NCBI GenBank assembly: GCA_046331175.1
Contig: JAXLRI010000003.1
Span: forward strand, 248,001-312,000
DNA: 64,000 nt
Origin: JAWKIW01 sp046331175
Lineage (GTDB): Bacteria; Actinomycetota; Acidimicrobiia; Acidimicrobiales; Acidimicrobilacustridaceae
Direction of reading: 5' to 3'
The notes under the pieces were generated by a model. The model was not told the DNA's origin, did no database searches, and saw only the letters and a list, made by a program, of their open reading frames with translations. The translations under genes were made by a program, and so were the position numbers. Below, piece by piece: positions 7,738 to 15,745 of the stretch; position 1 is the stretch's first letter; each line of letters starts with the position of its first letter.

Positions 7738-8319
7738 TCACCGCGCCGTCGACGGTGTCGGTGCCGGCGTGGTGACCGTGACGGCCAGGTCCTTGCCGTC
7801 CTCGGTCAGCAGCGTGGCGAGGATCACGACGGGCTGGTCGGTGTCGTTGGCCCCGAAGTGCACCATGCCGTCGTGCTCGACCACGGCGTCCCCGGGGCCG
7901 AGGGTGGTGGTGGCCGGTCCGGTGACCTCCTCGGTGCCCCCACCTGCCCGGGTGACCGTGGCCGTGCCCGACTCGACGGTGTAGGTGAGGGTGCCCGACT
8001 GGATGCTCGCCAGCTGCACCCCGGGGTGGATGTGCGGGGACAGCTTGGCGCCGGGGGCGATGGTGTAGCGGATGAGCGTGAGCGTCCGCCCCGGCGCCCC
8101 CGGCGGCGCGGGGTCGGTGCCGAGCACGTCCTTGGCCACCGCGACCGTGGTGGTCGGCCCGCCGGCGCTCGCCGTGCGGGTCGTGGTGGACGGCGCCGCG
8201 GCGGTGTTCGATCCGCCGCAGGCGGCGGCCGTGAGGACCAGGGCGATGGCGACCCCGCGGGCACCGGATCGGACGGGTGACGTGACGCGCCGGGCGCGTC
8301 GGATCGGGGAGGTCGGCAT
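7738..8319 (-). CDS. Cupin-domain lipoprotein
   Basis: A 193-residue exported protein. Basic residues and a hydrophobic stretch are followed by a lipobox-like LTAAAC, with Cys34 the likely lipidated residue. A Thr/Ser-rich linker leads to a single cupin barrel. The first cupin motif includes HIHPGVQLASIQSGTLTY with two metal-type His; the second has PGDAVVEHDGMVHFGAND. It probably binds a metal ion outside the membrane; a catalytic role is not evident. It converges on the kinase gene. CATGCT lies 6 bases before the ATG, a loose version of the leaderless promoter box seen elsewhere here. Confidence 0.8.
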   Translation of the reverse strand: MPTSPIRRARRVTSPVRSGARGVAIALVLTAAACGGSNTAAAPSTTTRTASAGGPTTTVAVAKDVLGTDPAPPGAPGRTLTLIRYTIAPGAKLSPHIHPGVQLASIQSGTLTYTVESGTATVTRAGGGTEEVTGPATTTLGPGDAVVEHDGMVHFGANDTDQPVVILATLLTEDGKDLAVTVTTPAPTPSTAR

Positions 8320-8442
8320 CGGACGAGCATGGCACGACGGCCCTGGCCCGGACGGCAGGACGAGGCCATGCCGGCCGGCGAGCCCTTCGACCTCGAGCTC
8401 GAGCGGTTGGCCCCGCCGGTCGCCGGGTCGTCGCGGCGGAGG

Positions 8443-11400
8443 TCAGGCCACCGCGGCCGGCTCGTCCGATGCGGCGAAGGCGGCCCAGAGGCGGCGGTAG
8501 GGCCCGTCCGCCTGGAGGAGGTCGTCATGGGTGCCGTCCTGGACGATGCGGCCACCGTCGACGACGACGATGCGGTCGGCGCGCGCCGCCGTCGGCAGGC
8601 GGTGGGCGACCAGGATCGTCGTGCGGCCGGTGGAGGCCGCCTGCATCGCTCGCTGCACGCGCGCCTCGCTGGCGAGGTCGAGCTGCGAGGTGGCCTCGTC
8701 GAGCAGCAGCACGGCCGGGTCGACGCAGCGGGCACGGGCCAGGGCGAGCAGCTGGCGCTGCCCGGCCGACAGCGACCGGCCCCGCTCGCTGACCGGCTCG
8801 CGGTAGCCCAGGGGGAGGGCGGCGATGAAGTCGTGGGCGCCCACGGCCCGGGCCGCCGCCTCCACCTCGGCGTCGGAGGCATCGGGCCGGCCGTAGGCGA
8901 TGTTGTCGCGCACGGTGCCGGTGAAGAGGAAGGCCTCCTGGGGCACGATCCCGAGCTGGCGCCGGTAGGTGCCGAGGTCGATGTCGCGCAGGTCGATGCC
9001 GTCGACGAGCACGGCACCGTCGTCGGGGTCGTAGAAGCGGGCGACCAGCTTCACCAAGGTCGACTTGCCGGCGCCGGTCTCTCCGACCAGGGCGACGGTC
9101 TGGCCGGACGGCACCTCGAGGTCGATGCCGTCGAGCGCGGGGTCGCCGACCGTGTCGGGGTAGCGGAACCGCACGGACCGGAGGTGGACGGCCCCCGCCA
9201 CCGTGCCGGGATCGATCGGCTCCGCCGCCTCGGGGGTACGGCTCGGCGTGTCGAGCAGCTCCTCGATCTTGGTGACGCTGGCGCCGGCCTGCTGCCAGGT
9301 GTCGAGCACCTGGGAGAGCTGCTGGATGGGGGAGAAGAACATGTCGAGGTAGAGCAGGAAGGCGACCACCACGCCGGCGGTCACGACGCCGTCGGGCACC
9401 AGCATGGCGCCGGCGCCCAGCACCGCCACCGCCGCCAGGTCGGCGAGGAACAGGACGAAGGGGAAGTACAGCGAGATCAGGCGCTGGGCCCGGAGCCGGT
9501 GGCGGAGGTACTGCTGGTTGACGTCTCGGAAGCGGCCGACGTTGCGGCCCTCCCGGACGTAGGCCTGGGCGACACGAACGCCCGACAGGTTCTCCTGCAG
9601 GTTGGCGTTCACGTCGGCGATGGCGTCGCGGGCCCGTCCGTAGGTCTCCGAGGAGCGGCGGCGGTACCACCACGTCGCCAGGGCCAGCGGCGGCAGCACG
9701 ACGGATGCCGCGGCGGCGAGCGGGGGCGACAGGACCACGAGGAACACGAGCACGCCGAGGCACGTGACGCCGGCGACGACGGCGGTGACGAGGCCGGTCT
9801 GGATCAGCTGGGACAGGGCCTCCACGTCGGTGGTCATGCGGGTCATGATCCGACCGTCGAGCTCACGGTCGTAGTAGTCGAGGGACTGGCGGCCGAGGTG
9901 GGCGAAGATCTTGACCCGCAGGCCGAACAGCGCCCGCTCGGCGGTGCGGCCGGTGATCCACGTGGACCCCCACGACACCAGCCAGTCGAGCGAGACGACC
10001 AGCGCGAACAGCAGGCTCGAGCCCCACACCACCCGCAGGTCGCCGGCGTCCACGCCGCTGTCGAGGGCCCGTCGCACGAGCAGCGGGCCGAGCAGCGAGA
10101 GCGCCGAGTCCAGTGCCACGAGCGCGAGGCCGATGGTCAGCCAGCGGCGCCACGGGCGGACGAAGGCGAGGATGCGGAAGCGGCCCGTCGGCTCGGCGGC
10201 CATCTCGGTGACGTCGACGTGCGGGTCGTCGTCGGCCGGGGGCAGCCGGTCGAGCCGCTCGAGCAGGTCGGGCGTGGCGGCCAGGGACATGCCCATGGCG
10301 GCACCGCCGCCGCCGCCCCCACCGCCCCCAGGACCGAGCCGGGCCGGTCCCGCGACCGCGGCCGAGGCCACGGGAGCGTCGGAGTCGACCGCTGGCCACG
10401 CGGCGGCGGTGGTGCCGTCGGCGGTCCGCTCGTCGGCGTCGGGCTGGTCGGCGGTGGGCTCGGTGGCGGACGGGGCCTCGGTGACGCCACCAGCATCGAA
10501 GGAGAGGTCGAGGGAACCGGGGGCCAGGTCGTCGCCGGCCTCGGGTCCCTGCAGCAGGGCGCGGTAGCGCTCGTTGCGGGCGAGCAGCTCGTCGTGGGTG
10601 CCCTGGTCGACGACCCGGCCCCGGTCGAGCACCACGATCCGCTGCGCCAGCCGGAGGGTCGAGCGGCGGTGGGCGATGATCAGCGTGGTGCGCCCATCCA
10701 TCAGCGTCCGGAGCGTGGCGTGGATGGCCTCCTCGGTGGCGGCGTCGACGGCGGACGTGGCGTCGTCGAGCACGAGGATGCGGGGGTCGGTGAGGATGGC
10801 GCGCGCCAGCGCGATCCGCTGGCGCTGGCCACCGGACAGGGTGAGGCCCCGCTCGCCGACCAGCGTGGCGTAGCCGTCGGGCAGGGCCGTCACGAACTCG
10901 TGGGCGCCGGCGGCGCGCGCGGCGGCCACCACGGCCTCGTCGTCGGCATCGGGGTCGCCGTAGGCGATGTTGGCCCGCACGCTGTCGGAGAACAGGAAGG
11001 CGTCCTCGAACACCACGCCCACCTGGCGGCGCAGCGAGGACAAGGTGACGTCGCGCACGTCGTGGCCGTCGACCGACACCCGCCCGTCGGCCACGTCGTA
11101 GAAGCGGGGGAGCAGCGCCGTGACGGTGGACTTGCCCGAGCCGCTCGACCCCACGAGGGCCACGACCTCGCCGGGCTCGACGCGCAGGCTGAAGCCGTCG
11201 AGCACGGGCGTGCTGCGCGTGTAGCCGAACCGCACGTCGTCGAACACCACCTCGCCGGCGATGACCGGGAGGTCCACGGCGTCGGGGGCGTCGGTGACCT
11301 CGGCGTTGGCGTCCAGCACGTCGAGGATGCGCTCGGCCCCGGCCCGGGCCTGCTGGCCGACGGCGAACAGGCCCGCCAGCATGCGGACGGGTGCGACGAG

Positions 11401-12363
11401 CTGGACGAGGTAGGTGGAGAAGGCGAGGAAGGTCCCCAGGGTGATGTGGCCCTCGAAGGCGAGCCAGCCACCGAGGGCCAGCACCGCGACCTGCCCGTAG
11501 GCCGGGATGGCCTGCAGCGCGGGCCCGTACCGGGCCTGGAGGCGCACCAGTCGGCTGCGCGAGGAGTAGAGGCCCCGGGCGGTGGTGGCCAGGTGCTCGA
11601 GCTCGCGGTCCTCCTGGCCGAACCCCTTCACGACCCGCACCCCGGTGACCGCCTCGTCGACCACCCCTGCCACCTCGCCGGCGCGCTGCTGGGCGTCCCA
11701 CGTGGCGGGGAACACGGCGTTGCGCATCCGCAGCGACACCACGAGCAGCAGTGGGATGGCGGCCAGCATCACCAGCGTGAGCGGCGGCGAGAGCCACAGC
11801 ATCACGAACAGCGAGACCACCAGCATCACGAGGTTGCCCACGATGATCGGCAGGAAGGCGAGCAGGCCCTGGATGAGCCCGAGGTCCGACGACGACCGCG
11901 ACACCAGCTGGCCGGTCTGCAGCGCGTCCTGGGTGCCGAAGTCGAGGCGCTGCAGCCGCTCGAAGATGGCGACCCGCAGGTCGTACTGGACGTCGAGGCT
12001 CACGCGGCCACCGACCCAGCGCCGCACGTAGGCGGCCCCGAACGAGAAGGCGCCGGCCGCGACGAGGGCGACGAGGAACGGCCACACCGGCCGGGTCTGG
12101 GCGACGATCCCGTCGTCGACGACGGCCCGTGAGAGCACCGGCGTGAACGCCGAGACGACCTGGCCGAGCACCGCCATCCCGAAGGCGATGACCACGTTGC
12201 GGCGGTGGGCCATCAGGAACGGCCACAGCCGGCGGATCCACCCGCCCACCTCGGGCGGGGCCGGCTCGGGGATGGAGCGGTCGACGGCCGCCGACGCCAG
12301 GCGGTCGGTGCCGACCTGGTGCTCGTCGCGGCCGGCCTCCTCCGCTGGTGCCGCAGTCGTCAC
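8443..12363 (-). CDS. Fused tandem ABC exporter (two TMD-NBD halves in one chain)
   Basis: A 1306-residue protein made of two complete ABC exporter halves. Half one has membrane helices at about 50-350, Walker A SSGSGKST near 408 and signature LSGGQRQ. Its Walker B reads ILVLDDATSAVD, so Asp stands where the catalytic Glu should be. A linker with a run of about ten glycines near 680-690 joins half two (membrane helices about 740-1040). That half has Walker A ETGAGKST near 1100, signature LSAGQRQ and a normal Walker B LLLDEATSQLD. One degenerate and one consensus ATP site is the pattern of heterodimeric multidrug exporters, here fused. Its ATG overlaps the stop of the MarR gene, so it is probably a drug or lipid exporter under MarR control. 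Confidence 0.93.
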   Translation of the reverse strand: MTTAAPAEEAGRDEHQVGTDRLASAAVDRSIPEPAPPEVGGWIRRLWPFLMAHRRNVVIAFGMAVLGQVVSAFTPVLSRAVVDDGIVAQTRPVWPFLVALVAAGAFSFGAAYVRRWVGGRVSLDVQYDLRVAIFERLQRLDFGTQDALQTGQLVSRSSSDLGLIQGLLAFLPIIVGNLVMLVVSLFVMLWLSPPLTLVMLAAIPLLLVVSLRMRNAVFPATWDAQQRAGEVAGVVDEAVTGVRVVKGFGQEDRELEHLATTARGLYSSRSRLVRLQARYGPALQAIPAYGQVAVLALGGWLAFEGHITLGTFLAFSTYLVQLVAPVRMLAGLFAVGQQARAGAERILDVLDANAEVTDAPDAVDLPVIAGEVVFDDVRFGYTRSTPVLDGFSLRVEPGEVVALVGSSGSGKSTVTALLPRFYDVADGRVSVDGHDVRDVTLSSLRRQVGVVFEDAFLFSDSVRANIAYGDPDADDEAVVAAARAAGAHEFVTALPDGYATLVGERGLTLSGGQRQRIALARAILTDPRILVLDDATSAVDAATEEAIHATLRTLMDGRTTLIIAHRRSTLRLAQRIVVLDRGRVVDQGTHDELLARNERYRALLQGPEAGDDLAPGSLDLSFDAGGVTEAPSATEPTADQPDADERTADGTTAAAWPAVDSDAPVASAAVAGPARLGPGGGGGGGGGAAMGMSLAATPDLLERLDRLPPADDDPHVDVTEMAAEPTGRFRILAFVRPWRRWLTIGLALVALDSALSLLGPLLVRRALDSGVDAGDLRVVWGSSLLFALVVSLDWLVSWGSTWITGRTAERALFGLRVKIFAHLGRQSLDYYDRELDGRIMTRMTTDVEALSQLIQTGLVTAVVAGVTCLGVLVFLVVLSPPLAAAASVVLPPLALATWWYRRRSSETYGRARDAIADVNANLQENLSGVRVAQAYVREGRNVGRFRDVNQQYLRHRLRAQRLISLYFPFVLFLADLAAVAVLGAGAMLVPDGVVTAGVVVAFLLYLDMFFSPIQQLSQVLDTWQQAGASVTKIEELLDTPSRTPEAAEPIDPGTVAGAVHLRSVRFRYPDTVGDPALDGIDLEVPSGQTVALVGETGAGKSTLVKLVARFYDPDDGAVLVDGIDLRDIDLGTYRRQLGIVPQEAFLFTGTVRDNIAYGRPDASDAEVEAAARAVGAHDFIAALPLGYREPVSERGRSLSAGQRQLLALARARCVDPAVLLLDEATSQLDLASEARVQRAMQAASTGRTTILVAHRLPTAARADRIVVVDGGRIVQDGTHDDLLQADGPYRRLWAAFAASDEPAAVA

Positions 12364-12839
12364 CGGGCCGTCCTCCCGGCGTCGGCCTCGTCGCGCCGGT
12401 GGGCGAGCTCGAGGTCGATCGCCTCGCCCAGGGCCACCAGGCCGTCGACGGCAGCCGCCCGGCGGTCGGCCGGAAGGCGGGCGAGCAGGTCGTCACATCG
12501 GTCGGCCACCGACCGCTGGGCCTCGGCGAGGGCGCGACCGCCCGCGGCGGTGAGCTCGAGCTGCACGCCCCGGCGGTCGCCGGCCACCTCGCGCCGGCGC
12601 ACCCAGCCGTGCTCGACCAGGCCGTCGAGGACGCCGGTGAGCGCGGGCCGGCTGACGGCGGCCTGGCTGGCGAGGTGGCTGGCCCGCTCCGGGGCCCGGG
12701 CCACGAGGAGGAGGACCCGCAGCTGCGGCAGCGTCATCGTGGGGAGGGCTCCCTCGACGACGCGCGCGAGCACCGCCAGCGTGCGAGCGGTCCCCTCCGG
12801 CGCGGCGGGCGGCGCCTTCCGCGATGGTTCGTTCCCCAC
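12360..12839 (-). CDS. MarR-family transcriptional regulator
   Basis: A 159-residue winged-helix repressor: LPQLRVLLLVARAPERASHLA, then the recognition helix region VSRPALTGVLDGLVEHGWV and the wing RREVAGDRRGVQLELTAAG. The frame is open to 13505, but the GTG at 12839 gives the usual MarR size and sits 6 bases after a TACCCT box. The stop overlaps the start of the fused ABC exporter (ATGA), so it is the first gene of a regulator-exporter operon. An inverted repeat ATCGTT-N9-AACGAT covers its own -10 box, which suggests autoregulation relieved by a small-molecule ligand. Confidence 0.92.
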   Translation of the reverse strand: MGNEPSRKAPPAAPEGTARTLAVLARVVEGALPTMTLPQLRVLLLVARAPERASHLASQAAVSRPALTGVLDGLVEHGWVRRREVAGDRRGVQLELTAAGGRALAEAQRSVADRCDDLLARLPADRRAAAVDGLVALGEAIDLELAHRRDEADAGRTAR

Positions 12840-12860
12840 ATCGTTAGGGTACCGAACGAT
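12840..12860. promoter_or_regulatory. Candidate MarR operator over the marR -10 box
   Basis: Arms ATCGTT (12840-12845) and AACGAT (12855-12860) flank AGGGTACCG, which contains the minus-strand -10 box TACCCT (12851-12846) and a GGTACC palindrome. Binding here would block RNA polymerase at the regulator-exporter operon. Confidence 0.5.
12846..12851 (-). promoter_or_regulatory. -10 box for leaderless marR-exporter transcript
   Basis: TACCCT on the minus strand, 6 bases before the GTG start of the MarR gene. Confidence 0.5.
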
Positions 12861-12971
12861 CGGACGAGGCCCACCCGGCGTCCAGCGCGGGCCAGGAGAG
12901 ACCTCCGCGAGTCCGCGCTGGGTGACCGGCTCCGAACGGCATTGGGTGCGCCGGCCGGTGGGCCGCGCCGG

Positions 12972-12977
12972 TAGGGT
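12972..12977 (+). promoter_or_regulatory. -10 box for leaderless transcript of the L7/L12-domain gene
   Basis: TAGGGT followed by 6 bases and the GTG at 12984. Confidence 0.5.
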
Positions 12978-12983
12978 CTCGCC

Positions 12984-13607
12984 GTGTTCGAGGCCCAGGC
13001 GCAGGTGTGCGGGTACTGCGGCGCCCCCGTGCGCGACGCGTCGGCGAGGGCGTGCGCCTACTGCGGCACCGCCATCGTGGCGGCGGCCTCGCCGGCGGCG
13101 ATCCCCACGGTCGACGTGGTGCTGCACGATCGGGGCCGCAACGCCATCGCGGTGATCAAGCAGGTCCGCGAGTACACCGGGCTCGGCCTGAAGGAGGCGA
13201 AGGACCTCGTCGACGCCACCGAGCAGGGCCCGGTGGTGCTGGCGCGGTCGCTCGACCCCGCGTCGGCGGCGCTGCTCGTCGGTGCGCTCGAGCGGGCCGG
13301 CGCCGTGGTGAAGACGGCCGACGGCGCTCCCGTCGTCGGCGCCGCGCCGGTCGGTCCCGCCGACGACGGCGCGGGCCTCGGGCGCTTCGACGTCGTGCTG
13401 CGCGACGCGGGTCGCCAACCGATCCTGGTGATCAAGGCCGTCCGCGAGCGCACCGGCCTCGGCCTGAAGGAGTCCAAGGACGTGGTCGACGCCAGCGCTC
13501 GCCACGAGTCGGTGGTGGCGTCGGGCCTCGAGGCGGTCGACGCCCGGGCCTTCGTCGACGAGCTCCGCGCCGCCGGCGGCGACGCCATCGTGCGCGCCCT
13601 CCGCTGA
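12984..13607 (+). CDS. Zinc-ribbon protein with two ribosomal L7/L12 C-terminal-like domains
   Basis: A 207-residue protein. The N terminus has paired cysteines CGYC (about 9-12) and CAYC (about 25-28), a zinc ribbon. Two copies of the L7/L12 C-terminal fold follow. Each holds the diagnostic helix: IKQVREYTGLGLKEAKDLVD in the first and IKAVRERTGLGLKESKDVVD in the second. In L7/L12 this surface recruits translation GTPases. The L7/L12 N-terminal dimerisation domain is missing, so this is not the stalk protein. It may bind elongation or initiation factors, or another protein altogether; function unknown. It stands alone, divergent from the MarR gene, with a leaderless-type start. Confidence 0.85.
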   Translation: MFEAQAQVCGYCGAPVRDASARACAYCGTAIVAAASPAAIPTVDVVLHDRGRNAIAVIKQVREYTGLGLKEAKDLVDATEQGPVVLARSLDPASAALLVGALERAGAVVKTADGAPVVGAAPVGPADDGAGLGRFDVVLRDAGRQPILVIKAVRERTGLGLKESKDVVDASARHESVVASGLEAVDARAFVDELRAAGGDAIVRALR

Positions 13608-13618
13608 ACGACGCCGAG

Positions 13619-13630
13619 CGGGGATCCCCG
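13619..13630. repeat. 12-bp perfect palindrome between convergent genes
   Basis: CGGGGATCCCCG lies just after the L7/L12-domain gene stop. It is a possible weak terminator hairpin; no T tract follows. Confidence 0.3.
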
Positions 13631-13688
13631 TCCCGCGGCTCCGCCACCGCAGTGGTCGGTCGGTGGGGAATGGTGGGGAGCCCGAGGC

Positions 13689-15617
13689 TCAGGTGTGGCA
13701 GTGGCTCCCGTGGCTCGTCGAGGGCGGGACGTCGAGCGCGGGGTTGCGGTCGAAGAAGCCGTAGGGGATCAGGTGGAACCCCGTGCACTCCACCGGCATG
13801 ACCGGGAAGTCCTCGGGGCGCACCAGGTGGGTGACGCCGAAGGTGTGCCACACCACGAGGTCGGTGTCCTCGATGGGCCGGTCGCCCGCGGTCCAGGCCG
13901 GGAGGCCCCCGCCGCCCCCGCTCTGGCTGGGGTAGCGGCCGGCCGCGTGCACCTCGTCGCGGTCGTAGGGCGTGACCCACAGGTTCTTGGTGGCGAACCC
14001 GGCCCGCTTGCGCACCCACGACTCGGGGCCGGCGAGCATCGTCGGCGTGGCGGGCGGCAGCAGCTTGTAGGCCGTGGGCTGGCCCAGCCCGTTGCGGACG
14101 TGGGGGTTGAAGATGCGCCACGACCGGCTGTGGGCCGGATCGATGACCTGCTGGGCCTCGTGCTCGGTGCGGAACACCGAGGTGACGGTGTGGAACCCGT
14201 TGTGCTCGGGGTTGTCGGGCCCCTCGTCGTCAGGAGCCACCTCGACCTGCATGACGGAGTTGCTCGGCCCGTCGACGGCCATGTCGAGCCGGACGCAGAA
14301 CAGGTGCTGGTGGTGGGGGGCGGCGATGCCGGGGGCGACCAGGTTGGCGTTGCCGATGTCGCCGGGCCCGGCGTCGAGGGGCACCGCCATGGGCTGGATG
14401 ATGCCGGTGAGCTTCACCTCGAGCTGGATGGAGCCGTCGAGGTAGAAGTACCAGTAGAAGGCGTACTCGTAGTTGCCCACCGTGTAGATCGACGACACCA
14501 CGAGGCGGCGTTGCCGGCGGACCTCGGTGCGGAACGTGTGCATGTCGTGGTGCTTCCAGAGGATCGAGTAGTCCTCCTCGTGCATGCAGATGGCGTTCTC
14601 GACCACGTAGGGGTTGCCCTGCTCGTCGGCCATCACGGCATCGAAGTAGTGGATCTCGCCGAGGCAGTCGCAGCCGAGCGTGAGCGAGTTGACCATGCGG
14701 CCGAGCCCCCACTCGCCGGCGTCGAAGGCGTTCTTCCACCGCTGGGCCTCGTGGGTGTGGCCGTAGGGCACGACCATCTCCGACAGGCTGGCCCGGGTGA
14801 TGATCGAGCGCAGCGCGCCGCCGCGGTCGGGGTCCTCGTAGCCGATGCGGTGCAGCACCAGGCCCTCGACGGGGTCCATGGCCACCCGGAGCTGCCACCG
14901 CTGCCAGCGCACGAGGTTGCCGTCGACGGTGAAGCTGGGCCCCTCCGGCTGGGTGATCTCGATGGGCTTGAGGTCGGTGCGGGCCGGCTCGTTGTGCTCG
15001 AGGTAGTACGAGCGGCGCTCCCGCGGGACCGGGACGACCCCGGTGTCGACCACTTCGAGCACCTCGGCGGTGGCCACGTCGACGTAGACCATGACGCCCT
15101 CGATCGGGTGGGCGTAGCCGTTGTCCTCGGGGTCTTCGCGCCAGTAGAAGATGACCTTGGCGAGCCGGCGACCCTCCTCGTTCGGGGTGCCGAAGGTGCC
15201 GGGCGGCCAGGGGTCCATCTGGATCCGTTCGAGGTCGTCGCCCTCGAGGCCGCGCAGGGCCATGGCGGCGATCCACTCCGGGTGGGCCTTCACCGCCGCC
15301 ATGGCGTTGATGATCTCGGTGAACAGTAGGTACGGACGCTCGCCCACGACCTCGTCGAAGCGCTCGACCCGATCCTGGGTGAGGTTCACCACCACCTCGC
15401 CGATCGTGTTCGGCCCCAGCAGGACCACCGCCCACGCTCGGCGGTCGACGGGGTGGCCGTCGGGGTCGGCCTCGAAGGCGTCCACGTCGGCCTTGTCGGG
15501 TTCGCGCAGCATCAGCTGGGCGAACAGCTGGTCGGGAAGGTCCCGGTCGCGCCGCACGACGGCGGCCGCGGCGGCCACCTCGTCGGTGGACAGGGGATCG
15601 AGCGGGTGCGCAGCCAT
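13689..15617 (-). CDS. Copper/topaquinone-containing primary amine oxidase
   Basis: Oxidises primary amines to aldehydes with release of ammonia and hydrogen peroxide. The 642-residue length matches bacterial amine oxidases such as that of Arthrobacter. The topaquinone precursor is Tyr383 in VGNYEY. Copper ligands are the His pair in APHHQHLFCVRLD and the later His in FGVTHLVRPEDFPVMPVE. There is no signal peptide, so the enzyme is probably cytoplasmic. The ATG at 15617 follows CAGGCT by 6 bases, a loose leaderless-type box. The divergent neighbour is a His-rich membrane protein, which suggests a link through copper handling. The very C terminus is His/Cys-containing (HGSHCHT). Confidence 0.95.
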   Translation of the reverse strand: MAAHPLDPLSTDEVAAAAAVVRRDRDLPDQLFAQLMLREPDKADVDAFEADPDGHPVDRRAWAVVLLGPNTIGEVVVNLTQDRVERFDEVVGERPYLLFTEIINAMAAVKAHPEWIAAMALRGLEGDDLERIQMDPWPPGTFGTPNEEGRRLAKVIFYWREDPEDNGYAHPIEGVMVYVDVATAEVLEVVDTGVVPVPRERRSYYLEHNEPARTDLKPIEITQPEGPSFTVDGNLVRWQRWQLRVAMDPVEGLVLHRIGYEDPDRGGALRSIITRASLSEMVVPYGHTHEAQRWKNAFDAGEWGLGRMVNSLTLGCDCLGEIHYFDAVMADEQGNPYVVENAICMHEEDYSILWKHHDMHTFRTEVRRQRRLVVSSIYTVGNYEYAFYWYFYLDGSIQLEVKLTGIIQPMAVPLDAGPGDIGNANLVAPGIAAPHHQHLFCVRLDMAVDGPSNSVMQVEVAPDDEGPDNPEHNGFHTVTSVFRTEHEAQQVIDPAHSRSWRIFNPHVRNGLGQPTAYKLLPPATPTMLAGPESWVRKRAGFATKNLWVTPYDRDEVHAAGRYPSQSGGGGGLPAWTAGDRPIEDTDLVVWHTFGVTHLVRPEDFPVMPVECTGFHLIPYGFFDRNPALDVPPSTSHGSHCHT

Positions 15618-15661
15618 GGCCGCAGCCTGCCACTCCTCGCCCCGGCGCGCGCCCGAACACC

Positions 15662-15686
15662 TGACACGAGCGTCATGGCTGTGTCA
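15662..15686. promoter_or_regulatory. Inverted repeat between the divergent amine oxidase and His-rich genes
   Basis: TGACAC (15662-15667) and GTGTCA (15681-15686) are perfect inverted arms 13 bases apart, about midway in the shared 128-base intergenic region. A regulator site serving both genes is possible. Confidence 0.35.
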
Positions 15687-15745
15687 CACTCAGTGGGTCT
15701 TCGGGCGCCGGCGGTGGGCGTCTGGGAGGCGGAGGGGGAGCAACC

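Noticed and set aside
8329..12132. A 1267-codon plus-strand open frame opposite the ABC exporter
   Set aside because: Composition is shadow-like (Gly/Val/Asp/His) and it lies wholly over a clear ABC exporter.
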